A stretch of 64,000 bases of DNA from Ceratothoa steindachneri (lineage: Eukaryota; Arthropoda; Malacostraca; Isopoda; Cymothoidae), in NCBI GenBank assembly GCA_963969495.1, contig OZ018326.1, forward strand, positions 151,247,806-151,311,805. The letters run 5' to 3'. The notes below the pieces were generated by a model. That model was not told the origin of the DNA. It saw only the letters and a program-made list of their open reading frames with translations, and ran no database searches. Within the stretch, counting starts at the first letter, position 1. Every line of letters begins with the position of its first letter. Made by a program: the position numbers and the translations under genes. This document shows, piece by piece, positions 45,882 to 57,150 of this stretch.

Positions 45882-47510
45882 TTGATAGATACCCCAACAG
45901 GGCGAAGAACCTATCACATAAACATGCTAAAAAAATATCACCACCACGCGTGCATAAAGAATATTACCCTTCTAGACGAAGAAGAACCGATGGATGCCGT
46001 TTACCCGGGTACGCGCCTGCAAGTCATACACACCGTGTGTGTAAAACAAGACGAGGAATACGAACTTCCCTCGCTCTCACCTACCCCGGAAGACCCTCGG
46101 GTGGATTTAAAGATAAATCCCCACTTAGAGATTCAACAAAAAGCGGAAATGTTGAACTTGCTCATGGAATTCCCAGAAGTCATTTCTGAAAACCCCGGAT
46201 GTGCCAAGGATTTTATTCATGAAATAAAACTAAAAACTAATTCAGTGGTTCGGAGCAAACCATATCCTTTACCGATCCACCTACGAGAAGCTTTCAATAA
46301 GGAAGTCCGGAATTTACTAAAATTGGGAATTTTAGAGCCATCGGAGTCCGATTATTGCTCCCCCATAGTAATGGTTAAGAAACCTGATCAATCATTTCAG
46401 ATGTGCGTGGACTTCCGAAAATTGAATTCAGTGACCGTTTTCGACGCCGAGCCCATCCCACTAATAGATCAAAATCTCCATTTATTTGAAGACGCTAAAT
46501 TCATCACCGAATTGGATTTGTGTAAAGCGTACTATCAAATACCTCTCGCTAAGGAGTACAAAAAACTGACGGCGTTTGCGACCGAGAGAGGTCTGTTACA
46601 GTTTACCAGGCTACCCTTCGGACTACTTACAGCCGGTAGCAATTATAATAGGATGATGAGGCGAATTATCGCTGGACTAAGTGACGTGTCGTTTTTCTTC
46701 GACAACGTGTACGTAGCTACCCGTACATGGGAGTCACACTTACACGCCTTACGCTCATTGCTGGAGAAATTGAAGGAGCAAGGTCTAACCGCTGGGCCGA
46801 CCAAGTGTTATTTTGCCTACGAATCCATTGACTACCTGGGATTCAAAATAGGACAAAAACACTTGACTACCCAGCAAGAAAAAGTGGACGCCATAGTCAA
46901 GATGCCCCGGCCGAAAACAAAGAAACAACTCCGATCGTTTATGGGAGCGGCCTCGTTCTATAGGTGTTTTGTACCACACTTCGCTTCCATTGCGGCCCCA
47001 CTTAATGATTTGTTAAAAAAGAGAGCGTCAGACCCTGTCACGTGGAACCCCCATGCAATAACTCAGTTGGAGGTTCTAAGAGGAAAACTCGTAACTGCGC
47101 CCATTTTTCGCTTACCAAATCCCAACAAGATCTTCGGCCTTCGCACGGACGCTAGTAAGGACGGGTTAGGCGGAGTATTGCTTCAATACGAAGATGACGA
47201 AACAGCCTATCCCATAGCTTATGTCAGTAGGAAACTGTTGAGTAGAGAAAAAGCCTACGCTACTATCGAAATCGAAGCTTTGGCCATAATATAGGCCATA
47301 GGTAAATTCAAATATTATCTAATAGGGCGCGAGTTTAAGTTGGAATGCGACCATAAACCGTTGTCATACTTAAGTAAAAATAAGAGTAAGAATGGAAGAA
47401 TCCTGAGATGGAGTTTACTCTTGATGGAGTACCAGTACTCCATTCACTATATAAAAGGGTCCAACAATTGTATGGCCGACTCGTTAAGTCGGAACCCTGT
47501 CGACGATTAA
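45882..47510 (+). pseudogene. Ty3/gypsy-type reverse transcriptase and RNase H
   Basis: After the integrase tail, the frame gives KPYPLPIHLREAFNKEVRNL, the motif-A region ITELDLCKAYYQIPL and LPFGLLTAGSNYNRMM, then FFFDNVYVAT where Y-x-D-D is expected: the second catalytic Asp is Asn. YLGFKIGQKHLT and RSFMGAASFYRCFVPHFASI follow. RNase H starts FGLRTDASKDGLGGVLLQ and continues after a TAG at 47292-47294 (a Trp position in relatives) with FKLECDHKPLSYL and SNNCMADSLSRNP, ending at TAA 47508-47510. Confidence 0.93.
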
Positions 47511-47777
47511 GGAGCAGCCCAACTATTGTATTATAGCAAAGTTAAGTGTAAATCAGTAGAATTGTAAGTAAGTAGGGGCGAGTAACCCCCTAGTGGTAGG
47601 TAAGAAGATCCTAAGTTGGCACAGTAATATAGGAATTAATGTAAGGTCAGGTAAAATGTTATCGAGGCATTCCCGGGTTAACTAGAATTTATTGTATAAT
47701 ATAATGTTCCGTAAGTTACCCATGTATATTATTGTAAGCGTCGGATTGGAACCCCCCCCCCTCCCGTTATTTTCTTA

Positions 47778-47791
47778 AAGAGGGAGGTAAA
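47778..47791 (+). other. Polypurine tract
   Basis: AAGAGGGAGGTAAA directly precedes the TG start of the 3' LTR, the expected site for plus-strand DNA priming. It helps fix the LTR start at 47792. Confidence 0.75.
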
Positions 47792-49311
47792 TGTGGAGAA
47801 ATGGCTACATTAAGCATCCTGGAGGAGTATAGGTACATTAAAGCCCCCCTCCCTTATGAGGAGAAGCGTGGGAAAGGTAGCCGGCGAAAATGCTTACCAT
47901 GTGTGATCTCCCCGCCGCTGTGGGCAGTTGGAGCTAACATCTGTTTGAAGGCGACCACCTAAGGTCCTTAAACGACGCTCTAACGATCGAATTACCTACG
48001 AGACCCATAAACCCGTGGTTATGGGGAAAAAAGTGGTGTGAGTCAGAAGGCACGCCAAGTAGCGGTGCGGTTGCGAGCCTATAATTTGCGAGCTGACTTG
48101 GGCACCCCTGTGCCACCTCAGGAATTCTCGCACTCCCCAGATGCTAACTCACCATTCGCTCCCTCCCCCTTTGCCTCTGTGGCCTGGTCACTTCCCCCTT
48201 TAGATGGGGTGGCAATCCGCCTATAAATAAGCCCCGCAAAGAAAGACAAGAAGATTATCAGAAGTCGATACACCAGAGGAGGATTAGTTCGTGAAGATCG
48301 ATCCATCGGCCAGACAAGAAGATTATTAGTAGTCGATTCGCCAGAAGAAAGATTAGTTCGTGAAGATCGATCTTTCAGCCAGACAAGAAGATTAGAAGTC
48401 GATACGCCAGAAGAAAGGTTAGTTCGTGAAGATCGATCCTTCAGCCATACTAGACTATTTCCGTGAAAAACGATAGGATCAGATTGAGAAAATCGATCCC
48501 CCCTTTCAGGGCCGTATTAACCTAAATAGTCAAGTTTTATATCGGTGCCATACCGAAGAAGCCTTTTCAGTCTGCAAAGAAGTCCGACTGAAGAAAAGCA
48601 AAGCCACTCACACTCGAGCGACTCTCACATCTCAAGCTCCGTAAGAGTGAGAGGAGAAGAACCCTGCCCCAACGAGCTCCCGTTCTTTAATTACGTTGAA
48701 GAATCAGCCCCCGTCACAGGCGACGAAAATTCAAGCAGCGGCCTCAACACTTCAAAGCGAGAGATAAGTCCTCCAGCGACATCCGGCAATCCCTAATACC
48801 TACCTGTAAGTTAACAATAACATTTATATCTCTATTGCGATAGTAGAAGTTTAGTACGTCCCACGTTTTAAAGGAGAGTAGAAACCATTGTTCTTGAACC
48901 TAGGTCATATGTGTTTGTAGACGAGAGTACGTTAATTTAATGTTTAACGCTAATCAAATAGAGTCGCGATAAAAAAATACTAATCGGCAATTGGTATGTT
49001 TACGGGAAGCCTATTTGTTTATGTTTTGTCATTGAAAGATCTTTGAGGCCAAAGATAGAAATGTGTTTACTGTTGGTGTGTAATATTTAAGTTTTTAATT
49101 TAAAATACATGTTTATTTTGGTAGATTCTGGTGTTTCCTCTTATCCTTATGTGTTTAAAAATAGCTCTTCCTTAAGAACTAAACCACTAAATTAGCACTC
49201 TTAGAACAAAGCCTACTTCATCATAGAAGTAACGCACGCCCCTTAAAGCATACCGATACTAAAAGGGTGCCAAAAAGTATAGTGATCCAAACCAAGGGTC
49301 ATTTTACGACA
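47792..49311 (+). repeat. 3' LTR (1520 bp)
   Basis: Begins TGTGGAGAAATGG and ends CGACA (TG...CA). It contains the 69-bp repeats at 48244-48449 and a duplicate of the 83-codon ORF also present in the 5' LTR (48545-48796 versus 42309-42560). Confidence 0.92.
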
Positions 49312-50848
49312 CGCAGATCGCCTCCAGATAAAAAAAAAAGCCAGGTCCGGGGGAACTAGTCAGGCCAAAAGTTGAAGGAACGAGGGCAAAAATGACCCAG
49401 GAAGATTCAAATTTAGCAAAGTAAAAATATATATTTTCAAAAAGTGAATAACTACGTTAGTATTAAGTTCCAGAAGCTAAAAATAACGTCGGTGAGCATC
49501 ATTTTTATAATTAAAAACGTTTATGTCTTTGAAAATTACAAAATCGTATTTGTGTAAAGACGCATCATATCCAAAATTAGTTCTAAATTTCTCAAATGTT
49601 ATTATAAATAGTTAGGACGCAATAAATCTAAAATGGGAGAGTGCAGTTATATTTAATTTTCCCTCACTAATTGTTTTGACCACATCTCATCGGGTGTACT
49701 TTTAACCATTTGACCTCCAGGCTCAATCATGCATTGCTACTTGTAAGATAAAATTGTGAGATTCGTATATCGGAGAAAGCGTTAATTATTTTTCTCCTAC
49801 TTTCTTACCAATCTGTATTAGACTCGAATTTTCTTATATGTGTCCTGTCTTTTTTAAAGCTATCGTAATTGCCTTGACCCGGGACAAGGTTGGCGGGACT
49901 GTCTTTTAACAGAGGATTGCTACATAATAGAAGTTCCCGTTTATTTCCTTGGTTTACTTTATGCACCTCGTGGAAAATTACTACCTTGGCAAAATTTTAT
50001 CGGACACCTTAGGTTATGATCAGTAAATCTAAGAGGCATAGAATACCGAGTTTCCCATGGAGAAGAGTAGCGTTAAGTTTGATCTACTGGAGAAACTATG
50101 AGAGTTGATAATGAAACAACTACACAAGAATTCCAGCTTTATGAAAAAGTTCATTACATCTCTATATACAAGGACATAACTTTATGACTTCTTTATTTTG
50201 TCTAAGGACCACACAAGGAAATTGCTGGAGGGTAGCAAATATCCCTAAGAGCTTACTGGGTCTAAGAGAAAGTGGCCTGTAACAGGTTATTCACCTTGGA
50301 TCGTGGGTGAGACAATCACAAGACAGAAAACTCTTTGTGCCTGGTTAAGACTGATCAAGATTATGACGACGTACTCGGGAAAGCAAGGGGAGCATTTCCA
50401 TAAAGACATACTAGATTCTAACCAATGATACCACAATCAATATCACCAGAACATGCTAGAATATAACATTCAGTGTTTCTTTGTGAAAGAGTATAAAATC
50501 TTAACTCTTAAAAATTAAGTCACTTCATAATCCTCTATGATATTTTGTCTAAATTTAATAGATTAATAGTGTTTGATCATTCGTTAATTTATATTTTTGT
50601 AATCTTAATTGAAGTATGAAAATACAATTTCTTTTTATTCTAATTAGTTGCACGATAGAAATTTACATACTAGCGATAAGCAAGCAACTTGCAAATAAAC
50701 CTTTTTAACAATGAGCCTTAATTATGGTGCCAGGCTTAAGTCATGAAAAGTCCACCTTCCAAATTTTCCATGTATCTAGAGTCAATAGCTTAAGGGTTTG
50801 TAAAAATATAATAATAATAATAATACCCCCTATTTTATTTCATTTCAG
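49312..50848. other. Intron sequence, no gene recognised
   Basis: AT-rich; no ORF with a motif, no repeat recognised apart from a short (AAT)n at about 50809-50825. Confidence 0.5.
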
Positions 50849-50863
50849 ATGTGATACTTAAAG
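50849..50863 (+). CDS. Possible 15-nt microexon
   Basis: The acceptor is CATTTCAG and the donor is GTACGA, phase 1-1. It encodes VILK plus split codons and joins FN2 exons 36809 and 51162 in frame. With only five codons it could be chance. Confidence 0.35.
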
Positions 50864-51161
50864 GTACGATGGAAAAAGCTTTATTTTCATTACATTGTCT
50901 CTATCTGATCTTAAATAAGGTACAGTAAATACAATACTTTCAAGAGTTTGACATGACGCCTAAGCCTCTATCAAGTAAACGGGTAGAAACTGACGACACC
51001 ATACCATTTCTTGATGTAGAAATGAGTCGGGATTCTAAGTCAATGAACAAGAATAATATACATACATATTATCTATCAAAGTTAAATCCCAAAAGAATAA
51101 CTATTTTTTTTAGTTTATTTATGTGGTACTTTGAATCGAAGTCATTGTTTATCAATTTCAG

Positions 51162-51341
51162 CTGAACCACCCCTTACCAGAGATGTGTACACCATTCGTG
51201 GCAGGAAATGTATCTTTCCCTTTCGATACCATGAAAACGTACATCTAGAGTGTATATCGGATGAGAGCCTTGACGGAGCTTGGTGCGCCATTCAAGTTGA
51301 CCTCGAGGGTCATGTCAGGGAGAAGGAGACATGCGCCACAA
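51162..51341 (+). CDS. FN2 domain exon 6
   Basis: The acceptor is TCAATTTCAG and the donor is GTAACG at 51342, 60 codons, phase 1-1. FN2 core: CIFPFRYHENVHLEC, W-C in GAWCAIQ, and a final Cys in KETC. The frame stays open past the donor to 51490, but only the 51342 donor keeps phase 1. The next exon is not identified. Confidence 0.8.
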
Positions 51342-51853
51342 GTAACGGAGTAACGTATCTTGTTTGTTTCCACCTATTCTTCAACATAACACTAGACAGA
51401 AGTAAAATGGATATTGGTAGGGAGCGCCCCCCCCTAGAAAAAACAAAAACATTAACCTTAAATGTTCTATCGATAATTTCGACAAAGTGAATTCTGTATT
51501 GGATTGACAATTCAGGGATAAGCTTTGAAGTTAATCTGGTCAATCCGTGAATCAGTTTTCGAACCCGAACACAATCAAAGCAGGAGTACTGTAAGCAGTG
51601 GTGCTCCGGGATAGGCTTATAGCATCTATTTTGTTTACTTCTTTTAAATGAGAAAGAATGGAAGTGGGTCAGATGAAGGACAAAGTGGAAATAGAGGAAG
51701 GATAAGAATATTGAAAAAAGATTGAAAAGGAATGATATATCAAACCTTGTCAAGTCTGCGCTGCGGCAGGAAGGGCGCGTTATAAACCTCAAGGAGGGGG
51801 GCACAAACAGAAAAACGGAATGGAGTTCTCTTGAAAAGCTGCTAGAGCGAGGA

Positions 51854-52075
51854 GCCCTCGCTGGCCTAGTGGATACGGCGTTGGATTGCTAGCGTCCAGG
51901 CACGAGTTTGATCCCAGGGCGCGCGGAAGGAATTTTCAGAGGCGTCACGAGCTGGCAGGTAATTATTACTCCGTAGTCGTCCTCACTCGCATAGCTATTC
52001 GCAACACCACTATCATTCCTTTCCCGGCTTAACATCGCAGCATACCCACTCGCTCCTGTGTTTCGGGACATGCCG
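51854..52075 (+). mobile_element. tRNA-derived SINE
   Basis: TGGCCTAGTGGATA at 51862-51875 is a Pol III A box and GAGTTTGATCCC at 51904-51915 a B box, with Arg-tRNA-like spacing. The stems are not all paired. The body continues about 150 bp (GGCGTCACGAGCTGGCAGGT and beyond). The 3' limit is estimated. Confidence 0.6.
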
Positions 52076-52320
52076 ATGGAGTATACTCTATGTGTGTACC
52101 CATATCCTCATACTAATACTAGTGTCTCCTATGTGGCTACTCATATCCATATGTACCTGACGTGGAACTCCCCCCCCCCTCCCGATTCACAAATGGGTTT
52201 CACGATCGTTGTTTGTTGTCAAAAACACAATACCACTCGGAAAACTCCCCCTCACCAGAACGGCCCTTGGACGTTTAGGACTTGCCATCAATTGTCATTC
52301 TGATCCTTATATGTATTTCA

Positions 52321-53750
52321 TTATGCGGTCTGGTAATCTCTTCCATTATGAAAGGGACGGATGACGCAAGTAAGTGGTTGGGGTGGTCAGAGTCCAGCAT
52401 TTGATCTTGCTTGCTGGGTAATTGTTAACATTTTTCTGCCCTCCTGCATACACTACCAATATTTATGGGTAGGGAGCTTGATTCTAAAGCAGAATAACAC
52501 TAAAAGTAGTGTGAACCTTTCTTAATTTAACCCAAATCTCAAGTACTATATACTACTAGCAATATCCATGAGGTATGAGTTATAATTTTCTCGTTACTTG
52601 CATCTGAGGTGAATAAATTATATAAATATCTGTTTGTTTTTCTGTAATAAAAGAAGAATTGGCTTGAAAGATCCTTAAACGTTTCTGATTTCAAATTTTC
52701 AAGCCAAAATCGATGAAGCAAATGTTTACAAAAATCTATTCGGGGAAACTGAATATTCCAGTATCAGAAAAGAAAACTTCAAGAGTCTCGGTGTTTATCC
52801 GATGCTGAGATTTTCAAACAAATTTTCTCCATAAAGTTAGTAGGTTCAACCATACTTTTCACTGCTTTATACATCTTCAAATTATAATTACGTGCAGAAA
52901 TTGATGTGGTTTTGTATTTATTGTATCTAATTGTGAATTGCAAAGATTAGCTAAGTTGTTTATCCAATTTTCAACACCGAATTACAAATATGAGATAGAA
53001 AAGTATGTTAACTTTAACGGCCTATGTGGGCTTGTGGAATCACAATTTCAAGCCGCTTTGACTCTTAATATACATTGAATTAAGAGTTATTATATTTTTT
53101 ATATATAGTCCAATTCGGGCATTAAGGGGTTAAGGAGTGTTATAATGGGGCAATTAGAAGCGGAATAATCCAGCACCATCAAACACTTTTCATATATATT
53201 TTTATTACTGAAAATTAGCAAGCGAAAATTAAAGAAGACATAAAATAATTTTGATAGGGATTTCATATTACCAATCTGCACTCTAAGATAGATCTATTTG
53301 TCTGTTTACAGAACCTACTGATTAACGTAGGATCCGAACCACGGGTATTTATAGCGTATGGCAGGAGCCGTGAAGTCAACGAGAATCTGATCCATCCAGA
53401 GACTTACCACACCCTATGTGACTTATGTTTGCAATAATTAGGAGTGGAGTTTCAACTCGGCCACGCCGTAGCCCCCAAAGGGGGCAATAAAGGTATATAG
53501 CCCGACTACCTTAACGAGGAGACTACTAGGAATGATTGAGACTAGAAAAGAGCTCAACTGTCCATAACCTTTCCAATTTCCTAAATTGGACCCAGGCGAG
53601 ATGGTGCGCAATCATCCAGATGTCAGCTCCTGCATGGTTCCCAAACCTTATAAAATTCTTCTTTCCTTCCTCTCTCCCTCGTCCTCGTTCTGACCCTCCC
53701 TGCCTCCCTCCCTCCTCATGGGGGCCTGCTTCATGGTTCTATATTTTATT
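52321..53750. other. No gene recognised
   Basis: AT-rich sequence without supported exons. A pyrimidine-rich stretch lies at 53660-53725. Confidence 0.45.
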
Positions 53751-53751
53751 C

Positions 53752-54296
53752 TTGATGTCCTAGTCATGGTAGAGTGGTATGTTCTCATTATTCTACCATT
53801 GATGTCCTAGTCAGGTAGAGTGGTATGTACTTAATATTTTACTCTCGATGTCCTAGTCATGGTAGAGTGGTACGAGTATGTACTCAATATTTTACTCTCG
53901 ATGTCCTAGTCATGGTAGAGTGGTACGAGTATGTACTCAATATTTTACTCTCGATGTCCTAGTCATGGTAGAGTGGTACGAGTATGTACTCAATATTTTA
54001 CTCTCGATGTCCTAGTCATGGTAGAGTGGTACGAGTATGTACTCAATATTTTACTCTTGATGTCCTAGTCATGGTAGAATGGTATGTACTCAATACTTTA
54101 CTCTTGATGTCCTAGTCATGGTAGAGTGGTATGTACTCAATATTTTACTCTTGATGTCCTAGTCATGGTAGAGTGGTATGTACTCAATATTTTACTCTTG
54201 ATGTCCTAGTCATGGTAGAGTGGTATGTACTCAATATTTTACTCTTGATGTCCTAGTCATGGTAGAGTGGTATGTACTCAATATTTTACTTCATAT
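53752..54296. repeat. 47/53-bp minisatellite, 11 copies
   Basis: The unit starts GATGTCCTAGTCATGGTAGA. Copies 3-6 carry an extra 6 bp (GTACGAGTATGTAC instead of GTATGTAC) and are 53 bp long; the others are about 47 bp. Copy 2 lacks one base (GTCAGG). Confidence 0.97.
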
Positions 54297-54339
54297 TTTA
54301 CTCGATATTTAACCCATTTTATTAATAGATACATTCAAT

Positions 54340-55180
54340 TAATGCGAAAAGTCAATATTGCACAATGATGCGCTTTGTTCTTCAGGACGGCTTTAATTTG
54401 TGTTGGGATGCTGGAGACCAAATTAACGATGATATCTTGACTGATATTCATCCATTTTTTGTTCAATCAGCCCCGTAACTGATGATAATTTAGAATGGCT
54501 TCTGTTTATTAGCCGTCAGTTTAATGATCCCGCACAAATTCTCTATTGTTTTCAAAGCTGGCAAATTCCAGGCGCAATAGTCAAAAGTTCCATGTTATTG
54601 ACAGCCAAGAACTTTTCATTACTTTTGCTTTGTGACAACGTTTCATCTTTGCTAAAAATACAGTATATTATCCCCCAATTAGTCCTGAACTCTTAGGAAA
54701 AGGTGCTGAAGAGCACATATTGGTATCATTTTAAGTTCATGAAAATGTTCTTGGGCCAAATCCTTCGCGCTCCGGTTCCTTTAATATGAGAAGCATCCCT
54801 TGATATTGAGAATGTCCAGATGCTTCCCCATGGGCACGACACAGGACTAGTGAAAGCGCTCCCCTTTTCTTCTCCTAACGAAGGATTTTTTCAGAAGCTC
54901 CAAACAAGTGGAGTGGAGCTTCATGAGAAAATATCACTTTGACCCAGTCTTCAACATTTCATTCTTTATATTTTGGGGGCCAAAAATGGAACCTATCGGT
55001 AAGGTTCTTCTTAGTAAGATGAGGCTTGTTCGCAGCCATTCTCGACTTGAGATCATTATATAAAATTCTTCACCGCATTGTCGGCGCTGAAGCGTCCACC
55101 ACTGCCTCTTTTTAATTGTGAGCAAGCTTGGTATTGGAGGCAACTCGATCCTTGAGCTAGGACCTTACCAGAAGGTGATT
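54340..55180 (-). pseudogene. Tc1-like transposase remnant
   Basis: Minus strand: MAANKPHLTKKNLTDRFHFW and NVEDWVKVIFSHEAPLHLFG (the V-I-F-S-D-E block with D changed to H), then after many stops WMNISQDIIVNLVSSIPTQI and KAVLKNKAHHCAIL at about 54350-54460, the typical Tc1 C-terminal pattern. It is heavily decayed and distinct from the 13570-14345 copy. Confidence 0.7.
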
Positions 55181-56430
55181 GGGGCATTCATTATAGAATT
55201 TGGGTATCCAGAAGAGTCATTTACATGATTTTAACTAGTCTTTTTAAAGTTACTAATGATCTTAAATGTTATTCTTCTTGATGTAATGCCTTTAGCAATT
55301 ATCTCCTTGAATTTTAGGGCACTTTGTTGCAGAGCAACAATAGTTGTACGCTTTTCTTTGGGAAGAACCATTTCTGGAATTGAAAAAGATTTAAAATTTT
55401 ATTGAAAAAAAATATTACTAAATAAATAATAATTACACAATATCATTCATTTAACCAAGATTTGTCATCATATTACCATTTCGATCTAATAGCAAAGCTC
55501 CTGGAACTGAAACTCAGCTCCTTCAAGAACGGGATCAGAGCGCGATTTTGGATTCAACGAGGAGATGTACTGTTTATTCATATTTACTTTAAATTAACTT
55601 TTTAATAAACCTGCAAAAATTTAAATATTACAATAATTATTCCTATCACTTCAATTTTAAAAAGGATGTAAATATAAAATATATATTAGTGTCAAAACCT
55701 TTAGCCATGACAGTACATTCAGAGATAACAGTGATGCTGCGTGGAGACGTTGGCGAAGTAGTGACGTCAATGCTTGCTCTGAATGTGTCGCTATACTAAT
55801 AACCCTTAATTTCCCGCCAATATAGTGCCAGTGCCTTTGAATGTAGCCTCCATTAGCCGCCACTTCTGGTTGAAAACCTTTGCTACTTTAATATTTTCTC
55901 TCCTTCCTTATACGGCCCCTCCCATTTATTTCTATTTATTTCATATTTTTCGAATGATTCCTCTCATTTCTTCACGCGGCGAATAATTCTTACTCAAATT
56001 TTCTGCGTACTGAGTAGAATAGGATAATTTGGGAGTTCGTTTTCTTTCATTTTCATTCGATTATTTTGCGTATTGTTTCTGTTTTCACCCTTACTTGTAC
56101 TGAGGGGGCCCATATTTTCTTCCAACTACATTAGTATATTTACTTAATAATTCTTAATAGAAAATTCCTCAACCCTAGGAAATCTAGAGGTAAACAGACC
56201 TTTTTACAATGGTCTCTCTTTTTTTAGGAAAATATATTAATATGAGAGAGATTAAAAATGAATAGAAGGAATTTGTTTCGGAGAAAATTCTGCACTAGGG
56301 TCTTAGTAACCTTAAATATTTCCTGAATGACATTTGAGGGTTAAAGGATAGGCACGGAGGGAATATGATTCTATTCCATTATTATTTTCCCCCCAAGACC
56401 ATTAATATCAAATTAGAATAATTTTCAGAG

Positions 56431-57150
56431 AAACTTCAAAGACCTACGCCGTGTTTTTAGTGGTAAAAAACAGTACTAAAGGTGTGTTAAGGCATTCAAG
56501 TCGTCATTTACGGTTTCGGTTAGGCGTGGAGAGCGCTTAATGTAAGATACTAGCACTCTGAGTACGGCTCTATTTGCAGCGATAAAAATTTAAAAATAAC
56601 TGCTTTCCGCGCCGAAACGAAGCCGTAAATGATGACTAAAGTGCCTAAAAACACCATTAGTACTGTTTTTTCCTTTTAAAAATACAGTAGTTGGTTGCTG
56701 GAAACCGTTATCAAGCAATATCACGGGTTGTCATTATGCCATAGCCCTTCCGCTCGCTTCGCTCGCGCCTCAAAAACAAGTAGTACACAATTTTAAAGCC
56801 TAGTAAAACTAAATACGCAAAATGCAAACGACAACATCATCACGAAGGCTTGACAAACTGGTTTTGGCGCTAAATCATCGCTGTTATAAGTGCCTGCATC
56901 CAGATTTGCCAATGTGTGAATTAGGTTTGAATTTAATGTTGCCAATGTGTAAAATTCATGGTTTCTGGACACATTTGGAGAAGGTAAGGCGGACTTATTT
57001 TAATTTCAATATTAACCCCATCAATGTGTAGTATCTAAAAAATATGTACTTTCCGCGCCAAAACGCAACCATATCTAAAGTCTGGAATTCCTAAAAAGAC
57101 CATTAGCACTTTTTTAATGCTAAAAATACGGTGTAGGTTTTCTGAAGTTT
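56431..57150. mobile_element. MITE/foldback element with nested inverted arms
   Basis: The left end AACTTCAAAGACCTACGCCG and the right end, which reads AACTTCAGAAAACCTACACC in reverse complement, form terminal inverted repeats. An inner arm at about 56606-56695 is a strong inverted copy of about 56441-56520, and a third, diverged arm forms the right end. The ORF 56822-57031 within it has no recognisable transposase motif. Confidence 0.65.

Larger units (their letters stand above)
41589..49311 (+). mobile_element. Ty3/gypsy-type LTR retrotransposon with Gmr1-like domain order
   Basis: Two LTRs (41589-43075 and 47792-49311) flank an interior with Gag, protease, integrase, then reverse transcriptase and RNase H. 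Integrase before RT is the order of Ty1/copia, yet the RT and integrase sequences are Ty3/gypsy-type; this combination defines Gmr1-like elements. The LTRs differ at roughly 15 sites by eye (about 1 percent), so insertion is recent. The interior nevertheless has stops at 43704, 44478, 44784, 44850 and 47292, frameshifts near 45170 and 45670, and a changed RT active site. The element lies in the intron between FN2 exons 5 and 6. Confidence 0.92.
30044..51341 (+). other. FN2 locus part B: second block with four FN2 domains
   Basis: The predicted exons are 30044-30220, 30350-30448, 31809-31895, 36073-36255, 36809-37003, possibly 50849-50863, and 51162-51341. All are multiples of three and phase 1-1, and the joined frame is open. 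Order: FN2, Ser-rich linker, linker, FN2, FN2, microlinker, FN2. The last donor (51342) implies further exons downstream, which I did not find. The first exon also opens with a splice acceptor, so it could be spliced from 28461 (making one giant gene with part A) or from an unseen first exon between 29400 and 30040. The intron 37004-50848 holds a 3.3-kb TIR element and a 7.7-kb LTR element. Confidence 0.65.

Noticed and set aside
53752..54296. Possible CRISPR-like array
   Set aside because: The whole unit is conserved with no variable spacer; it is a minisatellite.
56822..57031. 69-codon ORF with several Cys inside the MITE
   Set aside because: No zinc-finger spacing or transposase motif was recognised; likely chance.
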